Shown in pieces: positions 26,501 through 41,193 of a stretch of 64,000 nucleotides of DNA. The stretch spans positions 55,699,201-55,763,200 of the forward strand of contig OZ038422.1 in the NCBI GenBank assembly GCA_964036155.1, given 5' to 3'. The number at the start of each line of letters is the position of its first letter. Position 1 is the stretch's first letter. The position numbers and the translations under genes are program-made. The DNA is from Diploscapter coronatus. Taxonomy: Eukaryota; Nematoda; Chromadorea; Rhabditida; Rhabditidae. The notes under the pieces were generated by a model. It was not told the DNA's origin. It saw nothing but the letters and a program-made list of their open reading frames with translations, and did not search any database.

Positions 26501-27417
26501 ATAATATCTTCTTTCAGATAAAACTCAAACGAACTCGTCTCTCCGAACAATTTCATCGTTCTTCCTGCCGAGGAATACAGTCAGAAATGTGAATCTGCAC
26601 AGCAATATGACTGCCCGGTATAATAGCTATTTTTGCTGAATTGTTCGTATTTCGTGTTTAGACAAATGATCGGCGCATTATTGAAGAAGTTCCGGGTAGC
26701 TGACAATCCCAGAAAATTTGCGTTGTACGAATGCAGTCAAGAGGCTGACGAAAACTCGTCCACACTTTTCCGCAAATTCACTCGCATTCCGGACGATGTT
26801 TGTCCCTTGAATGTGGCTCTCAGCTGGCAAAACCCCCTGCAACACTCATTCGTTCTGCAAGAAAATGACACTGGTGGTATTGTCGTAAGTTTTTTCTTCG
26901 ATCATTTTCCCCTACAGCTATTTGTCTCGAGCAACATGTATCAGAATAGAAGATCATACGATCATGCTCTTCCAAATCTATAATCAATAGAATTTGAGTG
27001 GTCTTCAATAATTTGCATTTTCAGTGGGAAGCCTTCGAAGTTCCTGAACTCGAGAACTTCCTTCGGATATTGAAAATGGAGGAAAATCAGTACATCTATC
27101 AGACTAAACAACGATACGCAGAATATGAGTAAGCAAGTTTGAATAATTTTGAATTTATTTATGAAGATCTGATAATCAAAATATACCTTTCTGTAGTATC
27201 TCATCCTGATTATTCTTCTTTATATTTATTTTTCCCTATTATCTAATCATCAGATGAATTTTATAGGCGATATCTGGATGCTGAATTGCGATTGCGAGGT
27301 CACGAGCCCTCGAAAAAGATCATAACGAGCGATTCTCGACAAAGCACAGATGACAATGAAGCAGACGAGGATCCCGTCTATGTGAACATTCCGATCAAGA
27401 AACCCACAAAGGTCTGA
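23577..27417 (+). CDS. rsf-1: RASSF-family protein: C1 zinc finger, Ras-association and SARAH domains
   Basis: Predicted 612-residue adaptor that binds Ras-type GTPases and, through SARAH, MST/Hippo kinases. Twelve in-phase exons: 23577-23785, 24234-24396, 24632-24757, 25078-25220, 25413-25498, 25545-25726, 25771-25875, 26082-26328, 26518-26617, 26662-26884, 27025-27128 and 27267-27417. Residues 1 to about 210 are a low-complexity region. A C1 domain follows with its His/Cys ligands (HEFKEINLLHPTWCDKCGDF, then RCDKCSFTCHERC). The Ras-association domain includes GQLAVHLNLCRPI, FFLPRNTVRNVNLHSNMTAR and ALYECSQEADENSSTLFRKF. It ends with a SARAH helix (FEVPELENFLRILKMEENQY...RYAEYERYL) and a short acidic tail. 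The architecture matches RASSF1/RASSF5; the symbol is taken from the C. elegans homologue. AATAAA occurs at 27897-27902. Confidence 0.92.
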
Positions 27418-28400
27418 GGAAAGGACAATTCAATATATTTTCCCACAAAAGTAGTCACAATTTTTACTTTGTATTGTTTATCAGATTTGCCGATTTTTCA
27501 TCGATAATTTTCCGTGTAAATCAACGAATCCAATGATGCTCAATGGTGCTAAATATGAGTGAATTATTGATTTTGATTATTGAATTGGCTCATGAATACG
27601 GCCTACCTATTGCTGAATCACAAATAATTATTGAAGGAATTTCCACTTATCAAAATTGGAAGAAAATGCCATTAAGTTTCTTCTCTAAATTTTTCGACCT
27701 TCAATTTCCTTTTTCATTCGTGATTCAGTGATAATCAATTCGATGTAAGGGCAATACACACAAATGCGAGTACTTTGAAGTTGTTGTTTAGAGTTGAATT
27801 CTTCACTCCCCACTCATTTCTCACTCTTTCATATTCACTAGATGTCACTTCTGTGATCATTTTCACCGTACTTTGATTATTTGCTGCAAATTTGCAAATA
27901 AATTTTTAAATTTCACACAATTTTATTATGATTGATTTTCCACACCCCAATCAGTCGGTGATCAAACAATTCGTATCAAAATCAAAAATTTATAAAAGAG
28001 AACTAAAATGACATCATGAATTTCAGACAATATTGCACCAGAAATGAAAATCAAACATAAAAAGTCAAATATAAAATAAAATAAAATAAGATGAAATGAA
28101 ATGTATAGACTGATAAAATAATTCTAAAATCAGATATTTGATTATTCCACTATACAGAATGCACTAAAATGCTATTCTCAGATTTATACTCAGTATTTAT
28201 CATTCATATGATTTAGATATTTGAGCATAGAAATTTACAGAGGTCTAAAGCATTCAAAATTCGATAGAGCAATACAAATGCAGCGCAAATTGAACAAACT
28301 GAAAAAGCGCGATTTCCAACCACAAAATGAATAGTCGAAATAGTGCCTGCGACTGAGCACGCAAGCTGGCAGAAGCTTGAAGCTGTCTGGGGAGGGAGGA
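27418..28400. other. 3' spacer between two convergent genes
   Basis: Contains the likely 3' UTR of the RASSF gene with AATAAA at 27897-27902, a short AAATA-rich run near 28075-28095, and the 3' UTR of the convergent transporter gene. No further gene seen. Confidence 0.5.
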
Positions 28401-31400
28401 CTAGTGGTGGAAGGAAGTGGAGCCATCTCCGTACAGGTGACGAAATCGGCTGATGATGGGATTGCTCGTTCCAGAAGTGGACGGAGACGCCGAGAAGGTG
28501 GGCGGAGAAGGGGAGTTGCCTGAGGGAGTGCGTCGGGAAGAGGGGAGCAAGGGAGATGGCGAGTGACGCACTGCCAGCACAGGGGCCGAGGCTGCCGCTT
28601 GGTTGTTCAGAATCGAGAAGTGCGGCGTCACCACGAACGATGGAGTGTTGCAGTCCTGAATATCTTCTACCAATCAGAATAAACATAGGAATTTCAAAGT
28701 ATCAACGAAATGTGACTTGATATTTTACACTTGAAGCACAAATTAGGGAAAATCATCCTTGTAGACTTTAAAAAAAGCGAATTTTAAGATTTCAGTATTG
28801 GTTCTGTACTTTCACAAGTCAAAAATGCCTGCTTAAAAAGTATTGAGCATTATGGTGCGTTTCTTCGAAATATTACGGCATAATTTCTATTAAATTGTGG
28901 CATGACTCTACTACATACAAAATGCATGCCGTGATTTGATAGAAATGTAATGTTTGTGCAAGTTGTGATATAATATTGTCAATGGCCGATTACTATTTGA
29001 GACAAAATAAATAACATCGAGTTTTGCTGCACTGAAATTAGCGCGGTTTGCAGTAGAAATAATGACATTTCATGCATTCAAATGACGTTTTACAAATATT
29101 CGTGAATAAGCAATGCACACCTTGTGTATTCGAATTTGTTCATCTATTATTATTTCGTCTCAAGTTATCGGTTCGCTAACAATATGCGAGTTGTCAGAAG
29201 ACAACATTGCAACATGTTTACCTCAATCCCTCTGTTGCTCTTCTCCAGCATCTCGGAAACGATCTCGTGAGTCTCCTTTCCGAGCGATTCGGGCAGATAT
29301 CGATAGAGATAATAGAGGCAGAACGACATCGGCACCACGAACAGAGGCAGGAAACACACTCCCCCGATTAGCTGCAAGGAAGTCAATTCGTGAACGCAAA
29401 TATTCGGGTATTCGAAATTGTGACCCACAAAGTTCGAAATATGGCGAGTTTCTAAACCTAGAAATTCATATTTTGATTAGATGACTTGGAGCCAGAGATA
29501 CATCAAGATATAGGCCGTGTAGAGTAGAATGGCAAAAATACATTTCGCTACCATTCATTATTCTAGTTTGCCTATTTTTCATGTTTGATGTCACGCGGGT
29601 TCCAAATCGACCCCCTGTATGAATTTCAAAAGAATAATCTCGATTTAGAATTCCACAAAATAGCAATTTAATTTCAAAAATCGAAATGTCGATCATTTCG
29701 GGCGTATACGAAAGAGACGTACTCTGAATAACGGCACGGTAGCGAAGTCCGTGAGGGAGATGAGAACGTTGTGGATGGCGAAGCAGAGCGAGAACACTGT
29801 CGATTTGTGACGCTGCGACACCAGCTCGGGGGCTACGAACCATGAAATTGGGCCCAGTACCATTCTGCAAAGAATGCTTTTTAAAGTGAAAGAAAATATC
29901 GAAAAAAAAAACTTTCAGAGACCTCAAATTAGTATCGATTTTTTTCTATTTTCAGAATCAATGTAATCTTTATTTTTAACCAAAAATGAAGAAAAGGGGC
30001 TCCCAGTAATTTAATGTCCTTTTTCAATTATCAAAACTGACCTTCATTTAGAAATGTGAATAGTATTACCCGAATGAAATGCAGTAGCCGACAATCGCTC
30101 CCAGGCAGCCGAATCGAGACCAGCGATGACCGACTTTGAACAGGGAAAAACAGGAGAACAACAGCAGGGAAATCTGGAAGTGGAATAACTAATAAAGAAG
30201 GAAAACTTGAGCCACGAACGGTAGCGATGATGCCGAAGAGAAGGATGAGGAATCGACGAGGATAGTGGTCGATGAAGAAGGCACCGATCACTGAGCAGAG
30301 GGTGAACACGCCCATCAGGACAGTAGACGAGGCTGCTGCTACATTCCTGGAAATGAGGCAGACATGTAGATTTCAAGAATTCAAAATTTTGACTCTGACA
30401 TTTTCAAAACTAGCTGTTTCCCCACAATGAGCACGAGAGCATTTTCTTATCGTTCGTTTTGGATCAAAAACTGCTAAACGTTGTAGAAAAGACTCACAAA
30501 GGAATTCCCGACTGATTGAAGATGTAAGTGGAGGACTGCAGAATTGGGTAGAAGGGCAGAGTGAGGACAAGGGCTGCACAGGAGAGCAGAATGGCCTGAC
30601 GAACATGCCAACTCACGAACACATCCTGCAAGCACATTGCAATGACTGTCTGCCAGGGGAAACAGGAGACTAACTCTGAACGAACTCTTCTTGCTGGATG
30701 CTTCCTGTATCTTCTCCCTCTCGTACTCCACCAGCACTCGCTCGTTCTCTGCCTTCACTCCTTGGAAAAATTCGACTGATTTCAACGCTCTTGAACGATC
30801 ATTCCTGAAATTTGGAAGAATGAAGGTTAGGAAAGAACGAAATGATGTTTTGATTTTGCATTTGATAAACATAGAAAATTTTTGTCCTTGAATTTTCGAA
30901 AAAAAAATCGAAGCTTGCCTCATAATCAGCAGAAACTTGGGCGTTTCAGGAATGAGAAAGATGAAGAGGAGACAGGCGACTTCTGGAATGAGGGAAACCA
31001 GCAGAAGCCGAGCCAGAGAATAGCCCAGAACTGACTTCAGACCAAGAATCTGAAAATTTGGAATATTGCAAAATTTCAGAAAGTAGATCTACCATCCCCA
31101 GAACACACATCGAGCCATAGCCGATTTCGCACAGGAATGAAGACATTCCACGGATGTGAATGGGAGAGGTTTCCTGCAAGGAGAAAGCGATTTCGAAATA
31201 GTCATCATTAAAATTCAGAGCTGGAGTTGAAAATAAAAATGCATTTTAGAATGTTTGCTAACATCCAAATCAGGGACGAGCGATATTAAACGCGTTTTCA
31301 ACAAAAACACGTTTTTGAGTGGTTATAAAAAAAAAAGCCCAAAACCGATCGTCCCTGATCCAAATTTCCAAGTTAACGATTTTTTTTCTGATCGGCATAA

Positions 31401-32294
31401 TTTCGTTTTAAATCTAGGGCGATTTTTCCACAAATTCACGATAATACCTGAACATAGAGCAGCAGACAAGCATCACCCAGAGGGGAGACGAGTGCAGTGA
31501 GCGAGCGACCGAAGATGAGGCCTTCGGGCAGATGGAACACGACTGAGAAGTACTGCACCAGCGTGGCCAGAATGGTCACGACCTGGCTGAAGATGTAGCC
31601 GACTGAAATGAGGAAACTCGTTTCTTTCGTGAGAGTTGGTCTGACCAGAAATTCGCAGCGATATCGTTGTTTTCGACTAGTTTTTTTTTTTTTTATCTTT
31701 CCATTTTCAGGCCTTTTCAAAGTCATTTTCTCGCAACTCTGATTAGGAACTCTATATATTGGAGGTGATTCGTTGTACTTACACTTTCTTCCATACGTGT
31801 CCGTGATGAAGGGAGTGAACATGGAGCCGAAGATCTGCGTGACAAACCAGCAGTTGAGAGTCGCTGACTGGAAGAAAGGTGGGGATGAGGGATGAGGGAA
31901 GAATGCACAAAGGCAGACTAACCTGAACGAGAGCGATCGTCGCCTCTGTCAAATCATAGCCACGCTTCCGGTACGACTTCACAATGAATCTGCAATAGAG
32001 TTGGTTTAGCGTTTCATTAGTTGAGCCCTAAAATTCCAATTTAAAAACACACCTCAATCAATAATTCCTAAAGTTTCGAGTTTTCTTTTTTCTGGCACAA
32101 TATCCTAGTCAAAAGGTCTTGATTTGAAACCCAAATTCATCTGATTTTGTTGAGAATTGTGAGGATAATTTTACGAACTGGTGAAGTTGTTCGACAGCAG
32201 TGTTGACAGTGGAGTTTGTGAATCCCGAGGGGAAGTTGGCGACGATGGACAGCACTCCGTAGATGCACAGCAGACGCACAGTGCGTATACTCAT
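28401..32294 (-). CDS. GLUT/SLC2-like major-facilitator sugar transporter
   Basis: Predicted 578-residue plasma-membrane transporter with about twelve helices. Fourteen in-phase exons: 32179-32294, 31923-31989, 31783-31867, 31448-31602, 31093-31173, 30919-31049, 30675-30804, 30498-30625, 30220-30346, 30070-30173, 29719-29864, 29486-29547, 29222-29371 and 28401-28655. SLC2 landmarks appear in order: FPSGFTNSTVNTAVEQ, the loop-2 TDTYGRK, GLIFGRSL, ETSPIHIRG, the inter-domain IPETPKFLL, DHYPRR at loop 8, LGPISWFVAPEL and the closing YLPESLGKET. The helix-7 QLS signature of class I glucose transporters is absent, so the substrate cannot be stated. The last exon adds a Ser/Pro-rich cytoplasmic tail of about 80 residues. 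The intron after exon 6 uses a GC donor (AG, then GCAAGC). A hAT-like element sits in the intron after exon 4. Confidence 0.86.
31271..31357. mobile_element. hAT-like miniature element with perfect 8-bp target duplication
   Basis: An 87-bp element with ends CAGGGACGAGCGAT and (reverse complement of the right end) CAGGGACGATCGGT. It is flanked on both sides by the octamer ATCCAAAT (31263-31270 and 31358-31365). CAGGG ends with an 8-bp duplication are diagnostic of hAT transposition. It is non-coding and lies in an intron of the sugar transporter gene. Confidence 0.85.
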
Positions 32295-33008
32295 CAGTAC
32301 ACCTGCAACAAATCAATGAAATTAGGAAATTTGTTTTAAATAAAGTAAAAATGCGGGTAAAAGCAAAAACGATTTTAAAATGGAAAAATGTAAAAATAGC
32401 GTAAAATCGAACTATGCAATTTGTGCAATGATGGAAGACTTGTTTATTTTTCAGTCAATTTTGATTTTCTGATCAGTCTATTTCATATGCTTCTCACCTC
32501 ATTCAGAATTCAAGATCGACTTTATCGCCTTCTCAAATTAACGTTTTGAACCTAATCTTATGATTGCTGATGACGTCTTCACTCGTAAAAAGTGAATTTA
32601 TCCCCACTAATTGGTTTAGGAGAAAGTGTTCGATTTCCCTTGGCACTTCATGCTTCATTTGACCTGTTCGATATTATCTCTTTAGCCTTCAGACAGATAC
32701 AAATCTGCCTGCCAGCGTACTCGTTTCTTCTCGCTATTCATGATTCTGTTTCTATTAATTTCTCTGTTTCTACCTCTTCAAGTCTATTCAATTGATGCTC
32801 TTCTCTATTGGTACTTTTAATCAATTTGAGGATCAGCAAGATTTTTAAAATTTGAATTAGTAAAAGATAGCTTGAAATACTTTTTTCCTGAAAAACCATG
32901 ACCCAATTCTCATAGATCTTAGAAAGTTTCAATTAATGTTATAATTTGATCTAAGGAACTTGACATGTTTGGGACCAGCTCAAAGCATTCGATTTGAGTT
33001 CAATTGCA
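32295..33008. other. Divergent spacer between transporter and small unknown gene
   Basis: No gene or repeat recognised. The transporter gene starts leftwards and the small gene rightwards, so promoter elements of both are expected here. Confidence 0.4.
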
Positions 33009-33522
33009 ATGAAAAACTTCCTGAAACTGCTCAAAAACTGGGACAAGAGTAATAGAGATTTGGCAAAGTTATTTTTATTAAAAGTTCTCTTTCAGAATGT
33101 GTGAAAACATCAAAGACATAGCCGATTCGATAGATCAGGGAGAAATCATCCAGCAGTTCGTCAAGACCAGTGCTAATAGTAGACCATCTTTTGTTCATGA
33201 TTAGAACGAATAAATAAATTGTTCAGGTCGATATTTGCTATCGAAAGTGTTCCGGATTGTGTATGAGCTAAACGATAAGGAGCAAGAATTGCGAGGCTCC
33301 TTTAAGCAAGGATATGTAACTGATCGAAGCCACCCCGCTTGCACGCTAATCTACTACGTCTACAAAGATTTTAATGTTTTCGAGGATCGACTGGTCGAAA
33401 TATTCAACCCGTTTTCCTGTGGAGAAACAGAGACTAAAATCAGCGTTCTGACTAAGCTGGTTATGGATTTGGTGGATAAGCCCTCACAGATCAAGGAAGA
33501 AAACGGCGACAATGAGACGTAG
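33009..33522 (+). CDS. Small unrecognised protein
   Basis: Predicted 145 residues from exons 33009-33067, 33096-33178 and 33227-33522. It starts MKNFLKLLKNWDKSNRDLA, contains KDIADSIDQGEIIQQF and LLSKVFRIVYELNDKEQEL, and ends EENGDNET. It looks soluble and mainly helical, with no signal peptide or membrane segment and no domain I recognise. The first intron would be only 28 nt. Alternatively its TTTCAG is a trans-splice site and translation begins at ATG 33097, one base further on, giving a shorter protein. AATAAA at 33678-33683 provides a plausible poly(A) signal. The open frame of 97 codons in the last exon and good splice sites argue that it is a real gene. Confidence 0.55.
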
Positions 33523-34832
33523 AACGTTTCCTTTCAAATGGTCTCCTGTATTTATTATTAGCCTTTAGTTAGATGAACTAGTTGCATTGCTATGTGACAG
33601 AATTATGAATATTATATAGTGAAAAGTCGGAGTTGTTTTCGACACTCTTTTAAAAGTCCGTATTCGGAATAGTAATTAATAAAACTTTCTAAGCGTCATT
33701 ACAATATTCTTTTCCTACCAATGCTATCCATCTTTGCATAATTTTGTTCTATATAGTCATGGATTATAGATTTTACAGCTTCATTTTTAAAGTGAAAAAC
33801 GGCTCAGACTTTTTTGCACATTGTGCAAGCTAGTGACAAGTTAAAAAGGTCGTTTTATTTCAGGTTAGGTTATTTAAGTCAATCTAGTTATTACAAATCT
33901 AACTCAAATCACATGTCATCTTCCACTTATTTTAAATAACCTTTCACATGTTCTTCTCGTGGTTGTTATCTATTTTTCTGCCTGTTTCGTCATCTCTCTT
34001 TACCTTTTTATAGATTCGTTTATGTTCATTTTTGTTCGCCCTTTAAAATGATAGGGGGCATTACGAGGCAAGACCTAGTGAAAGATGAGGAAGGGCTGAA
34101 GGAATCATAGAACATAGACTTAGGCTCATTTTCTAAATTCTAAACCTCGACATAATTTATTGCTTTATCAGACTATTAAATTGATTGTTGATCTGAAATT
34201 AAATACGAAAAGCCGGCATAATTTTGGCACTTTAAAATCTAATGATAAGGTTTTTCCAGAATATTGAAAGAGTTTAACTAGTCGTTGTCTTCAAACTAGA
34301 ATCATGTCGAGTTGAACGTTGACTCATGAACACTATTTTATGAATGACATTCTAATGAACCAAATTTGCGATATGAATTTTCGGAATTGTGACCAACGGC
34401 AATATCACAATTGATTTCAACAATCAACGTGTTTTTATCTGACAGTAACAGGCTATTTTATGGTATCTCAATATTTATTCTTTCTTCAAATTCACCTCAA
34501 ATCAGTCTTCAAAATTCAAAATGCATGCGAATCCGCAGATAAAACTCAATCCAATCAATGATAAATGATGTTCATAAAACTTAACCAAAACCAATTTTAA
34601 AAATTCGATAAAATATTCAAGTTCAAATTTGCAAGAGAGCAATGCTTTTCTTAGCATTGATCAGAACATGATAAAATAAGGATAAGAGAAGAAGGGGTTA
34701 AAATGAAACATGGATGCTGAGATGATGGAGGAGAGGGACATATGCACAGAAATGGAGAAGGGAAGAGCGAGACGGACTGATTGCCTAACTGAACGAAGTG
34801 AAGGAGTGGAGAGGGAAGGGGGGCTGATGTGC
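33523..34832. other. 3' spacer between convergent genes
   Basis: AT-rich; holds the 3' UTR and AATAAA (33678-33683) of the small gene on the left and the 3' UTR of glutamine synthetase on the right. No additional gene could be supported. Confidence 0.4.
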
Positions 34833-36800
<1,968 letters not shown>

Positions 36801-39800
36801 CTGAAACGAGGAAATTTTAGGATTTCGAGAATTTTAGGAGATGATTGTTGAATTTCACGAAAATTGAATGAAAACTCGGTTCGGGATCGACCTACATACT
36901 TGCAGAATTTCCCTGAAGTGAGTGAGTGGGTAGGTGATAAGGAAAGGTAGAAAGAATCGATAGAACCACGATAAATTGAGAATACGACCGCACACGAACA
37001 CGACAATCGACCCGAATGATTCGAAATCGGAAGGGGATGAGAGAAATAAAGTAGGGGAGAGAGAGCAAGTGAAATGAGGTGAGGAAAAGATGAAAAGTGA
37101 TATGAGCTACGTAAACAAAGTGCACGAAAAATATAGAAGAGAGAAGGTGGAAAGAGAAAGAAAGATAAGGAGATAAAGTAACAAACAATCAGAGAAGAGG
37201 AAAATACACTACGACAGAGTTAAAAAGGGAGTGGGGATCGAAGAACGTGCACATTGATTGGGTGATTAGTGATTAGGATGAAGAACTGGAGGGCTACTAC
37301 AATCATAATCCAATTAGTGCGGCAGGGCAGAGAAGAGTGATAAGAGGGGTTGTTGAGATAGAGATGCATGTGAGTTGCACATGAGATAGAACACATTCTG
37401 GCACACGCGTTCCAATTGTCTCCGAAGAGACTCACGCATTTCACATATATATAATTACAGTAAGAGAGGAAAACGTCGCTCTCTGCGCCCTTGCTGCCAA
37501 TGTGCCGATCTGCCTATCGCTGCTGATCGTCGTTCTTATTTTATAGTGTCCGAGAGAGAGAAGCAGAAAGCATAGAGAGAGCCATGCGAAAACTAAGCAA
37601 AACAAAATTTCGCCGACGAAAAAGACACAGTTCACGACTCTCCGCCCATTTAAACGTTGAACGATGAAATAAAAATGTCTAGAGGAGAGAGATCAGAGCC
37701 ACAAAGTGATAAGGAAGGAGAGTGTTGGAGAAGCAGAGATAGGTAAGAAAGGAAGAGTTATGACTGAAGAAGTAAAGAGACAGAATTGCCATGCTCTGAT
37801 CAGAGAACATGACAAAGAGAGTCTATTGGAAGGGAGGGAATTGTTGATTTGAAAGAGAGGGGAAGAAGAGAAGCTTGGGGCTGTTCGATAGAAAGGACAG
37901 CTGAAGTTAAGCAGACAGACAGAAAACACATGGCTGGCTGGGGTGAAATGAACTGAAACAAACACAGCACATAGGCATATTGCATGCGAATGTGTGGCTG
38001 TGGATGTATAATGGACAGGAGAAGCAAAGATTGCATTACTGAATTGAATAGGTTCTATGGGAGTGAGGAAGGACAACTGCTCAGAAACATGAAACATCCT
38101 AGTTGAAGGTCACAAAAACCATCTCAACTTGAAAGGGAACACAAGTTGCATTCTGAAATGACAAAGGAACATTCAACCAATTCAATTCATACAAATGAAT
38201 AAAAGTGAATTCGAACGAATGCAGCCATTCAGAACGAAAATGTTTGTGCTGCCAGATATCAACTGACCATTCATTCACACTCACTCGTGATTGATATTGA
38301 AATGAAATCTCAGCCTTTTATAGACATCGATTTGTCAAGGGCTAAAAATAGACGATTCAATATAGACCTGATTGAAAAGACGATTTACAGACGATAAAAG
38401 TGATACGAAGTCAAACGTGTTGTGATATTCTCGAATGACGTCTAAATTTTTCATGTTAGGAAATGAATCTGAGAATAATTGAAATTTCGAGTTAATATTA
38501 TGAGGAATAAAAACAACTATATAATTTTTAAGGAAATATGCTACAATAAGTAATATCTTAGAGTCTGTATAAAAATCATAGGGCTGGGTGAGAAATGCTA
38601 GATTTATATATGCCAGATGCAAAAACCCAATAAAAATTACTGCGTTTGTGGATAGGTATTTTACATTACTCAAAAAATTCATTAAAAAGCTTGATCTTAA
38701 ACATTACTTTGATATTGGCAATTATAATACAGGATCTTCGCAATTACACTATCATGTTTTTCATTCTTAGCACGATATAAGATGTCTGATAAAATGAATC
38801 ACGTGATATTACATCTTTCTATGATATCATTGCGTAAACAACAACAAAATGCATCTTGGGTCGCGCCCTAATGCAATCAATAATTTTTGCTACTTGGATG
38901 AAGTCCCCTTGCATTCTCTTCTGCTTGACACAAGTTGTTTGTCTGTTGAGCAATGAACAAATTTCGAATCTGTCGGGAAAACTATCATTCGAAGCAACAA
39001 AATGAAACAGAAGACTTGAAGACTTACACAATTTGGAGATCGGAAAGGTCAACAGAAATGAGAAATGCCAAATGAATAAATGAATTGGGGTAAGCTGACC
39101 TGTAAATAAAACAAAACTGAACTCAACAAAATGAAAATGTCGATCTAAAACTAGAGACGGAAAGCTGAATGCGAGACATTTGGGATACAAAGTGAAGATA
39201 AGTTGTTATTGAACTCGCACGTATATGAAATATCGTCTATCAGACAAGAAGGAGACTGCAGATTGACTTTCCTTCCTCTGGCCTTTGCCTGCCTTATATA
39301 TGAATAACAATAGGAGATAGGAAATCAGAGACCAAAGATATGAAAAATAAAAACTCGAATGAGCGATGAGAATCACCATAATGATAAGTATTCTGTGACA
39401 TATTGTGTTTTCTTCTGCAACTATGAGAAATCTATTTTCCAAAATATTTATCCGTCTATAAATAGCCTATTGATTCGTCACAGCGCTGAATTTGTTTATC
39501 TAAATAATGGTCGTAAAAATGAAATTTGTTTGTTTGCTTAGATTCGCTCTGATTTACCGTTGATCGTTCATCTCGCATTTTTCAATCGACTGTCGACCGT
39601 GAGACTCGGCAATTTGATTCGGTGAACCGCCCCATTCTCGGGACAACTTTGTCGCCCAAATTTCGAATAATCGTTTATCGTTTTTATGGCCACTCGCTTC
39701 GTGAATTTAAGTGAGAGTCAGATAAAAATACAAAAATGTGAAGGAAAACTAAAGGAAAATTTCGTAGCAGATTCTACTTCTTTGCCATAGCTGCTCTTTC

Positions 39801-41193
39801 TCTGTATCTTTTCTTCTCTTCTTTCTATTTTGATAGGTTTGTTATTTTGATATTGTCCTTTGCCCTTTTCTTATCCCTCTACCTTGAGAAAGAGGCATGC
39901 AGCAGTCAAAGAACATTCGTCTCTGACAAGTCGACTCAGAGGAAAATCAGACAAAGTAACAATCTAAGGCTCATTCTGAACTTCGAGCCCTAATCAGACT
40001 AAAATTTTTCATAATTATAGCTATAGTCAGCAATGTTCAAAAGTTGAATTTATAAATCGTCTAAATAAAATTATGAGTAAAAATTTTATTGACAAGAATA
40101 AAATGACGTCTTTGAAAAGGTGAATTCGGAATCCGGAATTCCTAACATACATAATTATGTTCATGGTCATCTGCTCTCCATATAAAAGCCGATCTTCACG
40201 AGAGAGTTTTCAGAATTTATTCAAAAACTTCGAAAACTGTCACATGCATTAGAGAATAGAACTTTCCTTTTTTCTTTTCTTGTTCAGTTATGTTAATAAT
40301 CGCAAGGCAAATCATCTGGAGTCTTGGAAAAAACGAGGCAACAATCAACGATCAAAATTGTAATTTATTGTCTTTATCAATTGTTTAGTTTTATTGAAAT
40401 TAAAAAAAAATTGTTTTTCTTCCTGAGTTAGTTACAAGTGAAATTTAATTCCTTGGAATTTTGTCTTCAGATTCTTAATCCTAAGAACTCTAAGAATGAC
40501 GTTAAATTGTCCTAGAGAACACTGAACGCATACAAAACTCGTGTTGAATTTCTTACACATTGAGAATCTTTTCTCTTGCGTCAACATGTGAATTCTGTCG
40601 GGACGCAATTTCTTTCAGAGAGATTTGAAATGTTCTAGTCGAAGCTAGAGAGAACTTTCAGTTGCTATTACAAAGCAATTTCAATTGTCAATTTTGAGGT
40701 TCGACTTAGCAATAACTTCTAGAGAAGACTATTTTCGTTGAAAGTGAGTTGCCACATGAACAATTCAAAGAAAGAGTTCGCCTGTCTCCTGCATCATCGC
40801 GCATCAGTTCTTCAACTTTCCATTTCTTCTGCTCGACAATCATTCTGCAGAATGCCCAATGTCTCGATTTCTCACTTTCGTCTTCTTCTCATTCTCATAA
40901 ATCTTCTCCAAATTTCTCTTTATAGATGTTTTGTTCACTTTCTTCTCTAATCGATTAAAGTTCATTGGTTATTTCAAAGGATATTTCGTCGATTTAATTT
41001 CGAACTTTCCTGGTCCTGATGCGTTATTCAATCGCAGTTATGACTCGAACATTTGATGAGAGAGTTGAAAGACGAAGAAAAACTATAAACAACGCGTTTA
41101 TTTAATGGAGTCGTAATCGTAATAACCGATCAAAGAATTCCAAAAAATGGAAAGGGAAATAAGCCATCGAACCAGATCAGGGAATGTAAAACT
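36801..41193. other. Long spacer upstream of glutamine synthetase
   Basis: 4.4 kb without a supportable gene. The part nearest glutamine synthetase (36900-37950) is purine-rich on the plus strand, with many GAGA and GGAAAG runs, and opens long but meaningless minus-strand frames. It must include the promoter and probably 5' UTR exons of glutamine synthetase, plus the 3' UTR of the bHLH gene at its right end. Confidence 0.45.

Noticed and set aside
36892..38097. Long minus-strand frames rich in Phe, Ser, Leu and His
   Set aside because: They come from the purine-rich (plus) composition; translation looks like low-complexity UTR or promoter DNA, with no start context or motifs.
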